Positions 1 to 10,689 of a stretch of 64,000 nt of DNA are shown in pieces (the stretch's first letter is position 1; each line of letters begins with the position of its first letter). Source of the DNA: an uncultured Bacteroidia bacterium. Its GTDB lineage: Bacteria > Bacteroidota > Bacteroidia > Bacteroidales > UBA932. The DNA is taken from contig CADCHE010000003.1 in assembly GCA_902801205.1 (NCBI GenBank), positions 1 to 64,000 of the forward strand, written 5' to 3'. A model generated the notes under the pieces. That model was not told the DNA's origin. It made no database searches and saw only the letters and a program-made list of their open reading frames with translations. A program made the position numbers and the translations under genes.

Positions 1-57
1 ACGATTAAAGCCCCAAAACAGCCGTAAAATTGGGGCTATTCTTGGGGCCTTTGTCGT
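1..57. other. Non-coding window edge with a small hairpin
   Basis: No gene is visible. A 7-bp inverted repeat (10-16 with 30-36, GCCCCAA/TTGGGGC) sits here. It could be the terminator or edge of whatever lies outside the window. Confidence 0.3.
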
Positions 58-80
58 AACTAATTGATAATCAGTTAGCT
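58..80 (-). terminator. Weak terminator-like inverted repeat after tRNA-Ser
   Basis: Just beyond the CCA end of tRNA-Ser an AT-rich inverted repeat (CTAAT...GTTAG around TGATAATCA) resembles the AACTAATTGAT hairpin that follows tRNA-Leu at 15738. It is a probable terminator for the minus-strand tRNA, but the stem is weak. Confidence 0.35.
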
Positions 81-170
81 TGGCGGAGAGGACGAGATTC
101 GAACTCGTGATACGGTTACCCGTATGCAGGTTTAGCAAACCTGTGGATTCAGCCACTCTCCCACCTCTCC
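81..170 (-). tRNA. tRNA-Ser (anticodon GCU)
   Basis: Read on the minus strand, the acceptor stem GGAGAGG (170-164) pairs with CCTCTCC, followed by a discriminator G and an encoded CCA (83-81). The anticodon arm is CAGGT-TTGCTAA-ACCTG, giving anticodon GCU. The T arm ACGAG-TTCGAAT-CTCGT and a long class II variable arm (CATACGG/CCGTATC) are present. It decodes AGC/AGU serine codons. A well-formed Bacteroidetes promoter lies upstream at 224-254. Confidence 0.95.
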
Positions 171-223
171 AGGGACTTCGGCCGAAGGTCTTTGTCAAAC
201 CGTTCTGACACAAGGTCGGACTG

Positions 224-262
224 CAAATATACAACTTTTTTGTGATTGCGCAAAAAAGTTGT
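224..262 (-). promoter_or_regulatory. tRNA-Ser promoter overlapped by a 12-bp inverted repeat
   Basis: On the minus strand a -7 box TATATTTG (224-231) and a -33 TTTG (251-254) are separated by exactly 19 nt, the Bacteroidetes sigma-ABfr arrangement. A perfect 12-bp inverted repeat, ACAACTTTTTTG (231-242) with CAAAAAAGTTGT (251-262), covers the spacer and -33 box. It could act as an operator or as a terminator. Confidence 0.7.
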
Positions 263-327
263 GGAAAGGCGGGCGGGATGGCGGGGGGAGGCGCCGGGGT
301 TTGCGGATTATTGATTATCTTTCCGTC

Positions 328-1908
328 ATGAAAACGGAAAGATTGCATCGGGCCCGGAACCGGGCTTTGGACAGAGTGAGCCTGGGGCTCTTCTGTGTGT
401 TGCTGGCTGCGGGGGCGTGTGCTCCGCAGGCAGATGTGTGCATTTATGGTGGGACGTCCGCTGCGGTGACGGCGGCGCGGGCTGCGGCCGGGGAGGGCCG
501 GCGGGTCGTCATCATCTGCCCGGACGTGGTGCTCGGGGGGATGACGACGGGTGGCCTGGGGGCGACGGACATCGGCAACAAGCAGGCGATCATCGGCATG
601 GCGCGGGGCTTTTACCGCGATTTGGGGGCGCACTACGGGGTGGAGGAACAGTGGACGTTCGAGCCTTCCGTGGCGCAGCGGATCCTGGAGGGCTATGTGG
701 ATGACCCGAAGATCACCGTCTGCCGGGGCTGGTACCTGGATTCCGTCGTGAAGAAGGGCACGCGGATCCGCTCGATCACCTGCGAGGATGGCAACGGGGC
801 GAGGCGGACGGTCAAGGCGCCGGTCTTCATCGATGCGACGTACGAGGGCGACTTGATGGCGCTCGCGGGGGTGAGCTACCACGTAGGACGTGAGGATGCT
901 TCGGTGTACGGGGAGTTCTGGAACGGGTCGCATGTCTCTGCCTTTCACCAGTTTCCGGACGGGATCGATCCGTTCGTGGAGAAGGGAAACCCGCAGAGCG
1001 GGCTCCTCTGGGGCATCCAGGACTGGACCCTGAAGGAGGAAGGAACCGGGGATGGTTTCGTCCAGGCGTACAACTACCGGATCTGCATGTCGAACGACAA
1101 AGACAACCAGATTCCCTTTACCCGCCCGGCAGACTATGATTCAACACGTTACGAATTGCTGGTACGTGTGTTCGAGGCCGACCCGGCACCGGAGATCAAC
1201 CGCTATTTCATCTGGACGATGATGCCCGGCGGCAAGACGGACATCAACAACCGGGGGCCGTTCTCCACCGACATGATCGGGATGAACCACGATTATCCGG
1301 AGGCGTCCTGGGAGCGGCGCAGGGAGATCATCGAGGCGCACAAGAACTACACGCTGGGACTCTTCTACTTCTATGCCACCGATCCGCGGGTGCCGAAGCC
1401 GCTGCAGGACTGGATCAACCAGTGGGGCTATGCCAAGGACGAGTATCCGGCCACCGGCGGATGGACCCACCAGCTCTATGTCCGGGAGGCCCGGCGGATG
1501 GTCGGAGAATATGTCGCGACGCAGGCGGACTGCGAGGGGAAGGTCGACATTCCGGACGGGATCGGCTATGCGGCCTACCAGATGGATTCGCACAACTGCG
1601 AGCGGATCGTCGTCTGCAAGGACGGTCAGTACATGGTCAAGAACGAGGGGGACGTGGAGATCGGCGGGGGCAAGCCCTACCCCATCTCATACCGGAGCCT
1701 GACGCCCCGGCGCGAGGAGTGCACGAACCTGCTGGTGCCGGTGTGCATGTCTTCCAGCCACATCGCGTACGGTTCGATCCGCATGGAGCCTGTCTTCCTG
1801 GAACTCGGACAGGTCTGCGGGCTGGCGGCCGCCTTCGCCGGGAAGCACCCCGTCCAGGAGGTCGACATCCGGCCGATCCAGGAGCGGGTCGGTTATCCTG
1901 CCCGGTAG
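328..1908 (+). CDS. Secreted FAD-dependent oxidoreductase (FAD_oxidored family)
   Basis: This 526-residue protein starts with a hydrophobic export signal ending in a cysteine (LLAAGAC), so it may be a lipoprotein. A Rossmann FAD-binding stretch follows directly (VCIYGGTSAAVTAARAA), and GGMTTGGLGATD is typical of the large FAD-dependent oxidoreductases encoded near Bacteroidota glycan loci. The ATG at 328 was chosen because it opens the signal peptide; the upstream in-frame extension is low-complexity and GC-rich. The substrate is unknown. The gene stands alone, convergent with the next gene across a shared terminator. Confidence 0.8.
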   Translation: MKTERLHRARNRALDRVSLGLFCVLLAAGACAPQADVCIYGGTSAAVTAARAAAGEGRRVVIICPDVVLGGMTTGGLGATDIGNKQAIIGMARGFYRDLGAHYGVEEQWTFEPSVAQRILEGYVDDPKITVCRGWYLDSVVKKGTRIRSITCEDGNGARRTVKAPVFIDATYEGDLMALAGVSYHVGREDASVYGEFWNGSHVSAFHQFPDGIDPFVEKGNPQSGLLWGIQDWTLKEEGTGDGFVQAYNYRICMSNDKDNQIPFTRPADYDSTRYELLVRVFEADPAPEINRYFIWTMMPGGKTDINNRGPFSTDMIGMNHDYPEASWERRREIIEAHKNYTLGLFYFYATDPRVPKPLQDWINQWGYAKDEYPATGGWTHQLYVREARRMVGEYVATQADCEGKVDIPDGIGYAAYQMDSHNCERIVVCKDGQYMVKNEGDVEIGGGKPYPISYRSLTPRREECTNLLVPVCMSSSHIAYGSIRMEPVFLELGQVCGLAAAFAGKHPVQEVDIRPIQERVGYPAR

Positions 1909-1937
1909 GCGGATCCGGATACCATAAATAAAATAAT

Positions 1938-1970
1938 AGAGGCCGGCGCCCTTTCGGGATGCCGGCCTCT
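1938..1970. terminator. Bidirectional terminator between convergent genes
   Basis: A 10-bp perfect stem, AGAGGCCGGC (1938-1947) with GCCGGCCTCT (1961-1970), has an A-rich run on its left and a T-containing right side. It lies between two genes that end toward each other, so it likely serves both. Confidence 0.75.
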
Positions 1971-2002
1971 TCAGGTCTTGGGCGGCGATGCGCCCTGCAG
2001 GA

Positions 2003-3649
2003 CTAGCGGAATTCAGCGAATTCGACGTCCTTCTCGGCGCGGGCGGCGAGCTCAGGATCATCCTTGGCCACGAGGTCGAGATACTTCTTCACGTCGGTCG
2101 CGTTGCCCTGGCGGGCGGCGATGATGGCGCGGATGTAGTTGCAGTCAGCGTCGTTGCAGTGCATCGACTTGGCGGAAGCCTCGAGGTCGCCATTCAGCAG
2201 GTTGGCGAGGCCGATGAGCTTGCAGCAGCCCTTCGTATCCTTGATGTCCTTGACAGCCTTGGCGTAGTCGCCGGAGAGGATGTCGACGACACCCATGTTC
2301 CGCTTGGCGGTGTTGGTGCCGGACTTCTTGAAGTGGCTGTAAGCCGTCTCGAGGTCACCTTCGCGGAGGGCGATCACACCGAGGGCGTTCTCCAGGTCGG
2401 CGTCCTTGCGCTTGACGTTGGAGAAGGCCTTCTTCGCGTTCTCGATGTCACCGTTGTCGAGATAGGTGGCGCCGAGGTTGAAGCGGGCGGCGTCGCTGTT
2501 ATACTTGTCGATCGCCTTCTGGTACAGTTTCACCTTGGACTTGAGGTCCTTCACGAGGGTGGCGGAGTGCAGGAGGGCGGGCTCGTCAAGCACGTCGACG
2601 TTATCGTCGACCAGGGCGAGGAGTTCGTCCGTCGTGTAGTTCTTGTATTCGACGTTAGCGATGAAGCGGGCGCGGCGCAGCTCCGGCAGGACGCTCTTCT
2701 TGAGATCGGTGAAGACGGAGGACATGTTGCGGATCTCGCTTTCACGGACGGCCGGGTCGCTGTACATCGAGAGGACGCGGATGATGAGGTCCTTGTCTTC
2801 GATGTCGGAGTTCTGGACCAGCTCCTGGAAGCCTTCCCAGTCCTGACCGACGCTCTTCACCTCAGGATCGGCGATGTCGCGGTTCTTCATGACCTTGTCC
2901 CAAGCCTTGTCAGCGCTCTTGGAACGGTTGTCGGAGAGCTTCTGGTTGAGCTTCTCACCACCTTCCGGGGAAGCGTAGGCGACGACCTCGGTACCGACGA
3001 GGGTCTTGCGGGCGTTGCTGCCGATCTCGTCGAGGGCCTTCTGGAAGTTCTTGATGGACTGACCGTTGATCTGGCCGCTACGGACCTCGGCGGAGTTCAC
3101 GTTGTAGAGGATCTGGCCTTCTTCGGTCTGCTTGATGATGGCCTGGTAGCCGTCCGCCTTGAGCGGGAGGGAACCATCGGCATCCACCAGCATGTAGGTG
3201 GTGTTCACACCGTCAGCGACCTTCTTCACCGGCAGGGTGTAGGTCTTCGCCTTGTAACGGACGGTGCCGCGGAGCTCCATGTGCGACTGCTCCATGCCCG
3301 GCTTGAAGGGGAAGACGATCTTTTCGTTGACGATACCGCCGCTCTTGGCGACCGGCTTGTAGTTGTCCTTCACCTTTTCGCCCTGGTACATCAGCGGGGT
3401 GGCTGCCACCTCACCGCCTTCGTAGACGATCACGGGAACGACCTCGAGGATCGCCTTCGGGTGGAAATAATTCTTCGGATAGGTGACGGTAACGTCGGCG
3501 GGGACGGTGCCGGCAACCGCCTCGAGGACGGCCGGGGTGCACTTCACGTTGACATTATCCGCGAGCTCGGCCATCTTTCCGACCGAGGAGCAGGACGCGG
3601 CCGCTACGATGAGCGCTGCCGCTGCGAGGAAATGAATGCTTCTTTTCAT
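2003..3649 (-). CDS. OmpA-like/TPR outer-membrane lipoprotein
   Basis: The 548-residue product has a lipoprotein signal (AAALIVAAASC), a beta-rich N-terminal half, and an OmpA-like segment around residues 220-245 (VVAYASPEGGEKLNQ, then NRSKSA). The C-terminal third carries TPR-like helical repeats (AARFNLGATYLDNGDIENA, ALREGDLETAYSHFKKSG). The same OmpA-like SPEG motif recurs in the protein at 34569-36527, so the two are distant paralogues. The expected location is the periplasmic face of the outer membrane, perhaps binding peptidoglycan. Its promoter is divergent from the sigma-54 activator gene. Confidence 0.7.
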   Translation of the reverse strand: MKRSIHFLAAAALIVAAASCSSVGKMAELADNVNVKCTPAVLEAVAGTVPADVTVTYPKNYFHPKAILEVVPVIVYEGGEVAATPLMYQGEKVKDNYKPVAKSGGIVNEKIVFPFKPGMEQSHMELRGTVRYKAKTYTLPVKKVADGVNTTYMLVDADGSLPLKADGYQAIIKQTEEGQILYNVNSAEVRSGQINGQSIKNFQKALDEIGSNARKTLVGTEVVAYASPEGGEKLNQKLSDNRSKSADKAWDKVMKNRDIADPEVKSVGQDWEGFQELVQNSDIEDKDLIIRVLSMYSDPAVRESEIRNMSSVFTDLKKSVLPELRRARFIANVEYKNYTTDELLALVDDNVDVLDEPALLHSATLVKDLKSKVKLYQKAIDKYNSDAARFNLGATYLDNGDIENAKKAFSNVKRKDADLENALGVIALREGDLETAYSHFKKSGTNTAKRNMGVVDILSGDYAKAVKDIKDTKGCCKLIGLANLLNGDLEASAKSMHCNDADCNYIRAIIAARQGNATDVKKYLDLVAKDDPELAARAEKDVEFAEFR

Positions 3650-3687
3650 ATCAGTGTTGTTAAATAGTTGCTTTCACACAATGAATA

Positions 3688-3716
3688 CAAATATAACCAT
3701 TATTTTCGTAACTTTG
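3688..3716. promoter_or_regulatory. Divergent promoter pair
   Basis: A minus-strand -7 box TATATTTG (3688-3695) serves the OmpA/TPR gene. A plus-strand TAACTTTG (3709-3716) serves the sigma-54 activator and lptE operon 20 nt before its ATG. The two boxes are 13 nt apart, so polymerase binding at one may exclude the other. Confidence 0.6.
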
Positions 3717-3735
3717 CCAAACGAAGACAAGTTTT

Positions 3736-5022
3736 ATGGATTCACAGGATCTGCAAAGACTCAAAAACAAATACGACATCATCGGAAACGATGCCGCGCT
3801 GAACCGTGCACTGGAGGTGGCGGTCACCGTCGCCCCCACGGACCTGACCGTCCTCGTCACCGGGGAAAGCGGTGCCGGGAAGGAGAACATCCCGAAGATC
3901 ATCCACCAGAACAGCCGCCGCAAGAACGGGAAATATTTCGCGGTGAACTGCGGCGCGATCCCCGAGGGGACGATCGACTCCGAGCTCTTCGGCCACGTCA
4001 AGGGCGCCTTCACCGGTGCGGTGGAAACCCGCAAGGGCTACTTCGAAGAGGCGAACGGCGGCACCCTCTTCCTGGACGAGATCGGCGAACTGCCCCTCGC
4101 CACGCAGGCGAAGCTGCTCCGCGTCCTCCAGGACGGCGAGTACATCAAGGTGGGCGCGTCGAAGGTGGAGAAGACGGACGTCCGCGTGATCGCTGCCACG
4201 AACGTGGACCTGCTCCACGCCATCAGCAGGGGCAAGTTCCGTGAAGACCTCTACTACCGGCTCGACGCCATCCAGATCAAGATGCCGGCCCTCCGCGAGC
4301 GCAAGGCCGATATCGAGTTGTTCTTCCGCAAGTTCTCCTCCGATTTCTCGGAACGCTTCAGCCTGAGCCGGATCGCCCTTTCGCACGATGCGGTGGAGCT
4401 CCTGACAAGTTACCGCTGGCCGGGCAACATCCGCCAGCTGAAGAACGTGGCGGAGACGGTGACGGCCCTCGAGGCCGAGCCGGCCAGCCCGACGGTCCGG
4501 CGTCGCGAGATCGATGCCGCGACCCTTTCGCGCTACATGCCTTCGGGCGAAGAGAGCCTGCTGCCCGTGCTGGCGGGCCCCGCCGGCGGGAACGGCGACA
4601 CGATGTCCGACGCCGACCGGCAGATGTTCATCAAGGCGATCCTCGACCTCAAGCAGGACGTGGAGTCGCTCAAGGGCGCTGTCTTCGGCAAACCCGACGC
4701 CGGTGCAACCTTGCCGCTGACCGGCCCCGAGCCCGTGCGCGAGGAGCCCGACTGGCAGGCCGAGGAACCGATGGCCCCCGCGGCCGAAGCGCCCCGGCGG
4801 ATCGTGGAGATCGCCCCGGAGGCCTACGAGACGCCTTCGGAGAGCGGCCCGGGACCGAAGGACTCCCCCCGCAAGACCCTCGAGGAGCAGGAGGTGGAGA
4901 TCGTCCGCGACGCACTCGCGCGCCACGACGGCAACCGCAAGAAGGTGGCGGAGGAACTGGGCCTTTCGGAACGGACCCTCTACCGCTGGATCGACAAGTA
5001 CCATTTGGAAGCCAAGGATTGA
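3736..5022 (+). CDS. Sigma-54-dependent transcriptional activator (AAA+, Fis-type HTH)
   Basis: The 428-residue protein has Walker A GESGAGK (43-49), the sigma-54 contact loop GAFTGA (90-95), Walker B GGTLFLDEIGE, and a C-terminal Fis-like HTH (KKVAEELGLSERTLYRWI). It drives open-complex formation by sigma-54 polymerase. There is no receiver or GAF domain before the AAA+ core, so regulation must come through expression, partner proteins or the low-complexity linker (about 285-365). It heads the cluster with lptE and secG; the lptE ATG lies 5 nt after its stop. Confidence 0.93.
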   Translation: MDSQDLQRLKNKYDIIGNDAALNRALEVAVTVAPTDLTVLVTGESGAGKENIPKIIHQNSRRKNGKYFAVNCGAIPEGTIDSELFGHVKGAFTGAVETRKGYFEEANGGTLFLDEIGELPLATQAKLLRVLQDGEYIKVGASKVEKTDVRVIAATNVDLLHAISRGKFREDLYYRLDAIQIKMPALRERKADIELFFRKFSSDFSERFSLSRIALSHDAVELLTSYRWPGNIRQLKNVAETVTALEAEPASPTVRRREIDAATLSRYMPSGEESLLPVLAGPAGGNGDTMSDADRQMFIKAILDLKQDVESLKGAVFGKPDAGATLPLTGPEPVREEPDWQAEEPMAPAAEAPRRIVEIAPEAYETPSESGPGPKDSPRKTLEEQEVEIVRDALARHDGNRKKVAEELGLSERTLYRWIDKYHLEAKD

Positions 5023-5027
5023 CAACG

Positions 5028-5537
5028 ATGAAAGCACTGCTCAGGATCTGCACGATACTGCTGGCCGCCCTGCCGCTGTGGGGCTGCGGCATCTACTCGT
5101 TCTCCGGGACTTCCATCCAGGCGGACGTGAAGACGGTCACGATCAACTACTTCGAGTACAAGGCGCTGAAGGTGAACCCCACCCTCAGCAACGACCTGAC
5201 GGAGGCGCTCAAGGACCAGTTCAAGAAGCTCACGAAGCTCGAGCAGGTCGAGATGGACGGCGACCTGGAGATCACCGGCGAGGTGACGGGCTATGAGGTG
5301 CGCGCCGCGGCTGTGACCGCCGACGAAGTGGCCGCCCAGAACCGGCTGACGGTGACGGTGAAGGTGAGTTTCACCAACCGCAAGTACCCCGAGGACGATT
5401 TCAACGGAAAGAGCTTCTCGGCCTATTCCGACTACGATTCGACGAACTCGCTGGACGCCGTGGAGGCGACCCTCTGCGAGGAGATCGTCAAGAAACTCAT
5501 CGAAGACATTTTCAACGCCTGCGTGGCACAGTGGTAA
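5028..5537 (+). CDS. lptE: LptE-like LPS-assembly lipoprotein
   Basis: The 169-residue lipoprotein has signal LLAALPLWGC and the GIYSFSGTS motif that opens Bacteroidota LptE proteins. LptE is the plug and chaperone of the LptD outer-membrane LPS translocon. A TTG at 5019 overlaps the previous stop, but the ATG at 5028 directly starts the signal peptide and is preferred. It lies between the sigma-54 activator and the TPR-like gene, the usual order in this phylum. Confidence 0.82.
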   Translation: MKALLRICTILLAALPLWGCGIYSFSGTSIQADVKTVTINYFEYKALKVNPTLSNDLTEALKDQFKKLTKLEQVEMDGDLEITGEVTGYEVRAAAVTADEVAAQNRLTVTVKVSFTNRKYPEDDFNGKSFSAYSDYDSTNSLDAVEATLCEEIVKKLIEDIFNACVAQW

Positions 5538-5541
5538 ACGG

Positions 5542-6153
5542 ATGGAAGGAAGCAAGATCAAGCTGCAGTCGCTGAACATGGACGAACTGGCCGGGGTGGT
5601 GCATCTCTACCCCTGGTACGCCGGCGCGCGCAAGGAACTGTGCGACCGCATGGCGCGGATCGGCGGCGAAGGCTGGGGCACGCCCCAGTACGCCGAGGCG
5701 GCCCTCTACATCCCCGCCCGGGAGAAGGTGAGCGACATCGTGCGCTCCACCCGCCGGAACGACTATTCCGACAAGGACCTGGAGCAGCTGGTGAAGCGGC
5801 TCCTGGGGGCGGAGAAACGCGCCGAAGCGGCCCCCGCCTCCCCTGCGGCGGAGCCTGTGCGGCCCGTCCGGGTGCCCGGCGGCGACTTCTTCAGCAGCGA
5901 CCAGTACGCCTCCGTCCGGCAGGAAGACGACAACTTCTTCTCACGGATGCGGATCGGTTCGGCCGGCGGCCGGCGCGAGCGGGAATGGGAAGACCCGGAA
6001 ATGGGATTCTGCACGGAGACACTGGCTGCGATCTATGCCGATCAGGGCTATTTTGCTGAGGCAAAGAAGATTTATTCGCGCCTAATCTTGCGTTTTCCGG
6101 AAAAAAGTGCTTACTTTGCATCCCTTATCGAAAAACTGGATAAAGAAAATTAA
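5542..6153 (+). CDS. TPR-like protein of the lptE-secG cluster
   Basis: This 203-residue soluble protein has no signal peptide. The N-terminal half is helical (MDELAGVVHLYPWYAGARKE), the middle is a charged Ala/Pro-rich linker, and the C-terminus has one TPR-like unit (TLAAIYADQGYFAEAKKIYS). A protein of this kind commonly sits between lptE and secG in Bacteroidota. Its function is not established. It starts 4 nt after lptE and ends 12 nt before secG, so it is co-transcribed. Confidence 0.7.
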   Translation: MEGSKIKLQSLNMDELAGVVHLYPWYAGARKELCDRMARIGGEGWGTPQYAEAALYIPAREKVSDIVRSTRRNDYSDKDLEQLVKRLLGAEKRAEAAPASPAAEPVRPVRVPGGDFFSSDQYASVRQEDDNFFSRMRIGSAGGRREREWEDPEMGFCTETLAAIYADQGYFAEAKKIYSRLILRFPEKSAYFASLIEKLDKEN

Positions 6154-6165
6154 AAAATTACGAAT

Positions 6166-6537
6166 ATGAGCACTTGGTTTACCATTCTTACGATTTTGAT
6201 TCTTATCGCCAGCATCCTGCTGATCCTGGTGGTCCTGGCGCAGAACGGAAAGGGTGACGGGATGGCCAGCAACTTCGTGGCCGGCAATCAGGTCCTCGGT
6301 GTCCGCCAGATGGCCGACTCCCTGGAGAAGATCTCCTGGGGCCTCGTGACCTTCATCCTCGTGATGTCGATCGTCACCTCCATCGCGATCTCCGGCAGCC
6401 GCCAGTCCGGCGTCGACGTGACCGACCAGATCGAGACCGAGGCCGTCGAGCAGCCTGCGTTCCCGGGCATCCAGACCGAAGCCCCGGCGACTGAAGCCCC
6501 TGCTACCGAAGTTCCTGCAGACTCGGCTTCCAACTAA
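6166..6537 (+). CDS. secG: Preprotein translocase subunit SecG
   Basis: The 123-residue protein has two membrane helices (about 4-26 and 58-76) around the conserved cytoplasmic loop (VLAQNGKGDGMASNF). A low-complexity Glu/Ala/Pro/Thr tail (EAPATEAPATE) follows. SecG joins SecYE and helps SecA-driven export. It is the last gene of the cluster before a strong terminator. Confidence 0.93.
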   Translation: MSTWFTILTILILIASILLILVVLAQNGKGDGMASNFVAGNQVLGVRQMADSLEKISWGLVTFILVMSIVTSIAISGSRQSGVDVTDQIETEAVEQPAFPGIQTEAPATEAPATEVPADSASN

Positions 6538-6587
6538 TAACTGACAATCTGTCAGCCGCTGACGGCTGGAATATTATTTGACGTTTT

Positions 6588-6620
6588 CCGTCTGGCCCGC
6601 AAAGGCCGGACGGATTTTTC
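6588..6620 (+). terminator. Intrinsic terminator after secG
   Basis: A 10-bp stem, CCGTCTGGCC (6588-6597) with GGCCGGACGG (6604-6613), contains one G-U pair and is followed by ATTTTTC. It separates the lptE-secG cluster from clpB. Confidence 0.85.
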
Positions 6621-6657
6621 ATATCCCCCGGGGGCGGGCCGGAAAGGAGGAAAGAAA

Positions 6658-8849
<2,192 letters not shown>

Positions 8850-8853
<4 letters not shown>

Positions 8854-9569
8854 CCGGATATCAAGAGTTTCGCAAGGGCGAGATCGTCCGGCGAAGTCAA
8901 TTTGAAGTTATTCCTCTCTCCTTCGCAGAACGAGAGAGGAATTCCTTTTTTACGGGCGACGGAGGCGTCGTCGGTGAAGGCGGTGTCGAACGCCTGGCCG
9001 TAGGCGGCCTTGATGTCGTCCGAAAGGAACAACTGGGGGGTCTGCGCGCCGAAGACACGGCTGCGGTCCACGCTTTCGCCGGGGGCCTCCACCCAGACGG
9101 GACGGCCGAGCGGGTCGGTGCCGCGGTCGAGCACCTTGAGGGTGTCCACCATGGGGACAACGGGGATGAGCCCCCGGCACCGGCCTTCCTCCATCTGTGC
9201 GAACATCGACCGGACGAGACCGGGGGTCAGGAGGGGACGGACGCCGTCGTGGATGGCCACGATGGCGCCGGAGGGCACTTTCGCGAGGGCGTTCCGGACG
9301 GAATGGAAGCGGGTGATGCCGCCGCGGACCAGGGTCTGCGGGCAGTCGAAGCCGTCGGCGATGCAGCGGCTCTTCCAGTACTCGATCCATTCATCGGGGA
9401 GGACCGTGATGACGCGGATGTCCGGCACGGCGGCGAGGAAGACGCGGATGGTGCGGCGCAGCACCGGCTCGCCGCCCAGGTCGAGGAACTGCTTGGGCAG
9501 GGCGAACCCCATCCGGACGCCGCTGCCGGCACCCATGACAATCAGGTATTTCCGAAAAGGCTTTTCCAT
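8850..9569 (-). CDS. ispD: 2-C-methyl-D-erythritol 4-phosphate cytidylyltransferase
   Basis: The 239-residue IspD-family enzyme transfers CMP from CTP to MEP in the non-mevalonate isoprenoid pathway. The nucleotide-binding loop GAGSGVRMG, followed by KQFLDLGG, and the later AIHDGVRP and TDDASV motifs are all present. The start at 9569 gives the usual N-terminus just before the glycine loop. Its stop overlaps the clpB stop by 4 nt tail to tail. The -7 box at 9578-9585 lies only 8 nt before the ATG, so the mRNA may be nearly leaderless. Confidence 0.9.
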
Positions 9570-9577
9570 ATTCACGG

Positions 9578-9585
9578 CAAAGTTA
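9578..9585 (-). promoter_or_regulatory. ispD -7 promoter box
   Basis: TAACTTTG on the minus strand, with a TCTG-like -33 element about 20 nt upstream. The box is 8 nt from the ATG. Confidence 0.5.
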
Positions 9586-9665
9586 TTCAAACTTTTCAAA
9601 GAAATCAGACATTTTTTCGTATATTAGCAATTTGATAGATATAAACGAAAAAACGCAATTTCAAT

Positions 9666-10688
9666 ATGGCCTTTTCATTCTTGACACAAGAGATTGCGAT
9701 GGATCTCGGTACGGCCAACACCGTCATCTTCCAGAACGACCGCATCGTGCTGGACGAGCCGAGCATCGTCGCCATCGATAACAACTCGCAGCGGTGCATC
9801 GCGATCGGCCGGCCGGCGAAGCTGATGCACGAACACACCAACCCCGGCGTGAAGACGATCCGCCCCCTGCGCGACGGCGTGATCGCGGACTTCAACGCCG
9901 CGGAGATGATGATCAAGGGGTTCATCAAACAGGTGAACAGCAAGAAGAAGTCGATCTTCTCCCCGAACCTGAAGATCGTCGTGGGCATTCCTTCCGGCTC
10001 CACGCAGGTCGAGATCCGCGCCGTGCGCGACTCCTGCGAGCATGCCGGCGGACGTGACGTCTACCTGATCTACGAGCCGATGGCCGCCGCCCTGGGAATC
10101 GGCCTCGACGTCGAGGCGCCGAAGGGCAACATGGTCGTCGACATCGGCGGCGGTACGGCCGAGATCGCCGTCATCTCCCTGGGCGGTGTCGTCGAGTGGG
10201 AGAGCGTCAACACGGCGGGCGACGTCTTCAACAACGACATCCAGTACTACCTGCGCCAGCAGCACAACATCAAGATCGGCGAGACGACGGCCGAGAAGAT
10301 CAAGATCGCCGTCGGCGCGGTCATCCCCGACCTCGACGAGGAACCGGATCCGTATGTCGTCCGCGGTCCGAACCTGATGACGGCCCACCCGGTGGAAGCC
10401 ACGATCACCTCGCAGGAGATCGCCCACTGCCTGGACAAGTCCATCGCGAAACTGGAATCGTCCATCCTCCAGGTGCTGGAGAAGACCCCGCCGGAGCTGT
10501 ATTCCGACATCGTGGAGAACGGCATCTACCTCTCCGGAGGCGGCGCCCTGCTCCGCGGCCTGGCCAAGCGCTTCACCGAGAAGGTGAACATCCAGTTCCA
10601 TGTCGCCGAAGACCCGCTCCGCGCCGTTGCCCGCGGCACCTGCATTGCGCTCAAGAAGACTTCCAACTACTCCTTCCTGATGAGATAA
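9666..10688 (+). CDS. mreB: Rod shape-determining protein MreB
   Basis: The 340-residue bacterial actin has the phosphate-1 motif DLGTANT (13-19), a second phosphate loop VVDIGGGTAEIAV and adenosine-binding SGGGALLRG. MreB filaments position the elongasome. It is the first gene of mreB-mreC-mreD-PBP2-rodA, with mreC beginning 1 nt after its stop. The leader (9570-9665) is shared with ispD in a divergent layout; no clean plus-strand TAnnTTTG box was found. Confidence 0.97.
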   Translation: MAFSFLTQEIAMDLGTANTVIFQNDRIVLDEPSIVAIDNNSQRCIAIGRPAKLMHEHTNPGVKTIRPLRDGVIADFNAAEMMIKGFIKQVNSKKKSIFSPNLKIVVGIPSGSTQVEIRAVRDSCEHAGGRDVYLIYEPMAAALGIGLDVEAPKGNMVVDIGGGTAEIAVISLGGVVEWESVNTAGDVFNNDIQYYLRQQHNIKIGETTAEKIKIAVGAVIPDLDEEPDPYVVRGPNLMTAHPVEATITSQEIAHCLDKSIAKLESSILQVLEKTPPELYSDIVENGIYLSGGGALLRGLAKRFTEKVNIQFHVAEDPLRAVARGTCIALKKTSNYSFLMR

Positions 10689-10689
10689 G

